DNA of 6,924 nucleotides from Chloroflexota bacterium (GTDB lineage Bacteria > Chloroflexota > Chloroflexia > Chloroflexales > Kallotenuaceae). Both the position numbers and the translations under genes were made by a program. Positions within the stretch are counted from its first letter, which is position 1, and the number at the start of each line of letters is the position of its first letter. The stretch is from contig JAFAYS010000337.1 of assembly GCA_019240175.1 (NCBI GenBank), positions 1 to 6,924 on the forward strand, written 5' to 3'. The notes beneath the pieces were generated by a model. That model ran no database searches. It was not told the DNA's origin and saw only the letters and a program-made list of their open reading frames with translations. This document shows positions 4,704 through 6,924 of the stretch, piece by piece.

Positions 4704-5495
4704 ATGCAATGGTTGATTCTCGCGGCGATCGCGGCGGTCTTCGCGCTGATCGTTTGGCTGCGCCGCCGACTGACGCGCATCACGATCTTTGAGTACCAGC
4801 GCGGTATTCTTTACACCGACGGTATCTTTCGGCGGGTGCTCACACCGGGCGCGTACTGGTGTTTCATGCCGCGCACGACGATCACCAGGCTGGATCTGCG
4901 CCCACGCTTCGCCTCGATCAACGGACAGGAAGTGCTGAGCGCTGACAATGTTGGGCTGCGGCTCAGCCTGGCGGCCAAATATCAGATTATCGATCCGCTC
5001 AAGGCCGCGCACAACAGCGACAACTACGAGACCGCGCTGTATCTTGAGCTTCAGATCGCGCTGCGGGATCTCGTGGGCGCAGTCAAGATCGACGAGCTGC
5101 TGGACAAGCGCCAGGAGTTGAGCGCGCAGTTGTTTGAGCGCAGCGCATCGGCGATTCAGGCCTTGGGGCTGGAGCTGCTGTCGGTCAGTATCAAAGACGT
5201 GATGTTTCCGGGAGAATTGAAGCGCATCTTTGCCCAGGTGGTCAAGGCACAGAAAGAAGGGCTGGCCGCTCTAGAGCGGGCGCGCGGCGAAAGTGCGGCG
5301 CTGCGCAATCTGGCCAATGCCGCCAAGATGTTGGAGCAGAACCCAGCGCTGATGCAGCTACGGCTGCTGCAAACCGTCGGCGACGGCTCGGGCAATACCG
5401 TGGTACTGGGCATGAACTCACAGGTCGTGCCCCTGCCGATCAAGCCCGGCGGCGCTGCGTCCTCGGGAGCGCCCAGCGAATCACCAGATCAATAG
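4704..5495 (+). CDS. Slipin, SPFH/band 7 domain membrane protein
   Basis: 263 residues from ATG 4704. One N-terminal membrane helix (about 3-19, MQWLILAAIAAVFALIVWL) is followed by RRR and an SPFH domain at about 26-190: ITIFEYQRGILYTDG, VLTPGAYWCF, RLDLRPR, then LSADNVGLRLSLAAKYQI, ALRDLVGAVKIDELLDKR, ALGLELLSVSIKDVMFPGELKRIF. An Ala/Glu-rich helix (about 175-215) and a short flexible tail (GGAASSGAPSESPDQ) end it. Slipins of the stomatin family form membrane-bound oligomers linked to lipid microdomains and membrane protein quality control. They are often paired with an NfeD protein, but none is adjacent here; mscL follows on the same strand after 83 bases. The ribosome site is weak (GAGA 4695-4698), yet this start fits the family because the membrane helix begins at once. 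Confidence 0.9.
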   Translation: MQWLILAAIAAVFALIVWLRRRLTRITIFEYQRGILYTDGIFRRVLTPGAYWCFMPRTTITRLDLRPRFASINGQEVLSADNVGLRLSLAAKYQIIDPLKAAHNSDNYETALYLELQIALRDLVGAVKIDELLDKRQELSAQLFERSASAIQALGLELLSVSIKDVMFPGELKRIFAQVVKAQKEGLAALERARGESAALRNLANAAKMLEQNPALMQLRLLQTVGDGSGNTVVLGMNSQVVPLPIKPGGAASSGAPSESPDQ

Positions 5496-5565
5496 CGTTG
5501 CTGCGTTCTCAAAAGCGGTTGCGTGCTTGAGCCGTCTTTAGTATCCTTGAGCCGATAGCAACGCT
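5494..5565 (+). promoter_or_regulatory. Inverted and direct repeats in the slipin-mscL gap
   Basis: AGCGTTGCT (5494-5502), overlapping the slipin stop, is a perfect inverted match to AGCAACGCT (5557-5565), which ends one base before the mscL Shine-Dalgarno. Between them CTTGAGCCG occurs twice, at 5526-5534 and 5546-5554, spaced 20 bases, about two helical turns. This could be an operator or a translational control element for mscL, or chance. Confidence 0.3.
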
Positions 5566-5566
5566 C

Positions 5567-5572
5567 AGGAGG
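5567..5572 (+). promoter_or_regulatory. Ribosome-binding site deciding the mscL start
   Basis: AGGAGG directly abuts the ATG at 5573 and is 6 bases before the ATG at 5579. The second ATG is therefore the real start. Confidence 0.85.
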
Positions 5573-5578
5573 ATGCTC

Positions 5579-5989
5579 ATGATCAAAGGTTTTCGCGACT
5601 TTATTCTGCGCGGCAATGTGATCGAGCTGGCGGTCGCCGTAATCATCGGCGCGGCGTTTGGTGGCATAGTAACGGCGATCGCGGAAGGCTTGATCACGCC
5701 GCTGATCGCGCTGTTTATGAATGTTGATGGCCTGGAAGGATTGAACACCGGAGCGTTCAAATGGGGAACGATCCTCGCCGCGATCGTCAACTTCCTGATC
5801 ACGGCGTTCGTCGTGTATTTTTTCGTGGTCGTGCCGATGAATCGGCTCATGGAGCGCTTCAAGCCATCTGAGCCTGCGCCACAGAAGACGCGGCCCTGCC
5901 CCGAATGCCTGAGCGATATTCCGATCTCCGCGCGTCGTTGCGCCTTTTGTACGGCGGATGTCACGCCACAAGCTGCGCTCGGCGCATAA
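5579..5989 (+). CDS. mscL: Large-conductance mechanosensitive channel MscL with C-terminal zinc ribbon
   Basis: 136 residues from ATG 5579. The family N-terminus MIKGFRDFILRGNVIELAVA is followed by pore helix TM1 (about 13-45, VIIGAAFGGIVTAI), a short periplasmic loop (46-60) and TM2 (about 62-86). MscL opens when membrane tension rises in osmotic down-shock and releases solutes. Ala20 occupies the place of the E. coli pore residue Gly22, as in the mycobacterial channel. The cytoplasmic end differs from E. coli MscL: in place of the charged helical bundle there is a Pro-rich linker and a C-x2-C-x10-C-x2-C motif (Cys107, 110, 121, 124), most likely a zinc ribbon. A ribbon of this kind appears in MscL of other phyla as well, as far as I recall; its role is not established. 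It follows the slipin gene on the same strand and ends at a strong terminator. Confidence 0.96.
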   Translation: MIKGFRDFILRGNVIELAVAVIIGAAFGGIVTAIAEGLITPLIALFMNVDGLEGLNTGAFKWGTILAAIVNFLITAFVVYFFVVVPMNRLMERFKPSEPAPQKTRPCPECLSDIPISARRCAFCTADVTPQAALGA

Positions 5990-6014
5990 CTCCGCTCGTT
6001 TTACGCACAGCAAA

Positions 6015-6042
6015 AGCCCGCTCTCAATGGCGAGAGCGGGCT
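6015..6042. terminator. Bidirectional rho-independent terminator between mscL and rpsT
   Basis: AGCCCGCTCTC (6015-6025) pairs perfectly over 11 positions with GAGAGCGGGCT (6032-6042) around a 6-base loop. On the plus strand ATTTTTCTT follows; on the minus strand the stem is followed by TTTGCTG. It sits 26 bases after the mscL stop and 18 bases after the rpsT stop, so it can end both convergent transcripts, better on the mscL side. Confidence 0.93.
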
Positions 6043-6059
6043 ATTTTTCTTGGGCGAGC

Positions 6060-6338
6060 TTAGGCGGCGGCGTTCGCGGCGTTCGCCTTGTTGAACTTCG
6101 CCATCAGGCGGCTCTTGCGGCGCGCGGCGTTGTTCTTGTGCAGCACGCCCTTCGACACAGCCTTGTCAAGCTCTGAGCAGGCCAGGCGGATCGACTCGAC
6201 CGTCACCTCGTCCTGGCTGACAATGTTCTGCTCGGCCTTCTTAACAAACGTCTTAACGCGGGAACGAACTTTCTGATTGCGCAAGCGCTTGCGCTCGTCT
6301 GAACGAATGCGCTTCTGAGCGGACCTCGTATTCGCCAA
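6060..6338 (-). CDS. rpsT: 30S ribosomal protein S20
   Basis: 92 residues. The sequence begins (M)ANTRSAQKRIRSDERKRLRN, the classic S20 N-terminus, and continues with KTFVKKAEQ, SELDKAVSKGVLHKNNAARRKSRL and an Ala/Asn-rich tail. S20 is a small helical protein that binds 16S rRNA early in 30S assembly. The start codon is TTG (minus strand, 6336-6338), with GGAGG at 6346-6350 seven bases upstream. An in-frame ATG at 6377 would add 13 residues that do not belong to S20 and has no ribosome site. E. coli rpsT also starts with UUG, where the poor start codon is part of S20 autoregulation; the same may hold here. The gene is convergent with mscL and divergent from murJ. Confidence 0.97.
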   Translation of the reverse strand: MANTRSAQKRIRSDERKRLRNQKVRSRVKTFVKKAEQNIVSQDEVTVESIRLACSELDKAVSKGVLHKNNAARRKSRLMAKFNKANAANAAA

Positions 6339-6345
6339 AGGAATG

Positions 6346-6350
6346 CCTCC
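6346..6350 (-). promoter_or_regulatory. Ribosome-binding site deciding the TTG start of rpsT
   Basis: GGAGG on the minus strand, 7 bases before TTG 6336-6338. It lies inside the frame that would start at ATG 6377, so it supports the shorter protein. Confidence 0.85.
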
Positions 6351-6365
6351 AACCTTAAATATCGT

Positions 6366-6371
6366 TATAAT
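6366..6371 (+). promoter_or_regulatory. Possible -10 box (TATAAT) for murJ
   Basis: A perfect TATAAT on the plus strand, 59 bases before the murJ ATG. No -35 match is visible at the usual distance, and the region would also be transcribed as the rpsT leader on the other strand. Confidence 0.3.
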
Positions 6372-6397
6372 GGCCATGTACTGGCTGCTGACGGGTG

Positions 6398-6426
6398 ATT
6401 ATATCAAAATGCTGAAGGACACGCAA
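6398..6426 (-). promoter_or_regulatory. Promoter of rpsT
   Basis: On the minus strand TTGCGT (6421-6426) is followed by a 17-base spacer and a perfect TATAAT (6398-6403). Transcription would start near 6391, leaving a leader of about 50 bases before the TTG start. The -35 box is only four bases from the murJ ATG at 6431. Confidence 0.6.
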
Positions 6427-6430
6427 CCAC

Positions 6431-6924
6431 ATGTCGCAGGTTTCTTCGATCACAGGGCGCTCGGCGCGCTGGCGGATGGTCCTCAACACGGGCATTGTGA
6501 TGCTCGGCGCGATCTTGAGCCGGCTACTGGGCGTGGTCCGCGATGGCATTATCTCGGCGCGCTTTGGCGTGCAGCCGGAGCTCGGCGCGTTTCGCGCGGC
6601 GTTCGCGATTCCGGATCTTTTATATTTTGTGATTATCGGCGGTGCGCTGGGCTCGGCGCTGATTCCTGTCTTCGGGCGGCTGCTTGAGGAGCAGCAGGAA
6701 GATCGCGCCTGGGAGCTGGCCAACACGATTCTAACGACCTCGTTTGTGGCCTTTGTGCTGATCGCCGGGCTGGTAGCGGTCTTTGCGGAGCCACTGCTGG
6801 CCTACACGGTTGCGCGCGGCTACGCCGACGATCCCGCGATGCTGGGCCTGGCCGTCCACCTGATGCGGCTGATGCTGATCCAGCCGCTGCTGCTGGGTCT
6901 GGGCGGCCTGATGATGGCGCTGCT
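6431..6924 (+). CDS. murJ: MurJ/MviN-type lipid II flippase, 5' part
   Basis: The first 164 residues are present; the gene runs off the window. The N-terminus shows the MurJ start of the MOP exporter superfamily: GAILSRLLGVVRDGIISARFG, then AFRAAFAIPDLLYFVIIGGALGSALIPVFGRLL (within residues 26-84), then hydrophobic helices at about 101-120 and 138-164. MurJ flips the peptidoglycan precursor lipid II across the membrane. Arg31 and Arg37-Asp38 match Arg18 and Arg24-Asp25 of characterised MurJ proteins. Other conserved cavity positions differ: the usual Asp of DAF/DAY is Gly52, and the Arg that follows PNLL is Tyr65. It may thus be a divergent MurJ or a paralogue with another lipid-linked substrate. 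The ATG has GAAGGA at 6414-6419, 11 bases upstream, a rather long spacing. Confidence 0.88.
   Translation, partial: MSQVSSITGRSARWRMVLNTGIVMLGAILSRLLGVVRDGIISARFGVQPELGAFRAAFAIPDLLYFVIIGGALGSALIPVFGRLLEEQQEDRAWELANTILTTSFVAFVLIAGLVAVFAEPLLAYTVARGYADDPAMLGLAVHLMRLMLIQPLLLGLGGLMMAL

Noticed and set aside
4725..5682. HIP1-like GCGATCGC octamers at 4725 and 5675
   Set aside because: Only two were found, both in GC-rich coding sequence; enrichment cannot be claimed from this window.
6343..6687. Open frame of 114 codons on the plus strand before and within murJ
   Set aside because: Its product resembles nothing and overlaps murJ in another frame; the MurJ frame from 6431 has clear family motifs.

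Overview
The window looks like ordinary chromosomal DNA from a GC-rich, probably filamentous member of the Chloroflexota (class Chloroflexia). This is inferred from gene content and protein style: an RsbR-like PAS-STAS protein, a secreted protein with the G-x-P / Q-V-F-E-x-x-R-x-E-Y-H-P type of repeat that is very common in that phylum, an MscL with a C-terminal zinc ribbon, an M20 peptidase end resembling LysK/ArgE, and heptanucleotide repeat arrays between genes. No rRNA, tRNA, CRISPR, transposase or phage gene was seen.

Layout. 1-176: 3' end of an M20 metallopeptidase gene (+) whose last codons run into simple-sequence repeats. 273-1217: PAS-STAS stressosome-type regulator (+). 1336-1704, 1774-2244 and 2397-2768: three small genes on the minus strand (DUF423 membrane protein, a four-helix membrane protein of unknown function, and a pterin-4a-carbinolamine dehydratase). 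2770-2990: a repeat-rich gap ending in a rho-independent terminator that serves the next gene. 2990-4318: a secreted multi-domain protein (-). 4319-4703: a 385-base divergent intergenic region with a candidate structured RNA leader. 4704-5495: a slipin/SPFH protein (+). 5579-5989: MscL (+). 6015-6042: a perfect-stem bidirectional terminator shared with rpsT (6060-6338, -), which starts at TTG. 6431-end: the 5' part of a MurJ-type flippase gene (+), divergent from rpsT.

Several products concern the cell envelope and stress (slipin and MscL side by side, MurJ, the secreted repeat protein, the stressosome-like regulator), but nothing shows that they form one system. The most interesting items are the families of short repeats in the intergenic spaces, including one inverted pair between convergent genes and one that seems to have been absorbed into the C-terminus of a protein; the long nested stem before the slipin gene; the zinc ribbon on MscL; an internal duplication in the secreted protein; and the overlapping rpsT/murJ divergent control region. 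I did not find convincing evidence of a new multi-gene system in this window.
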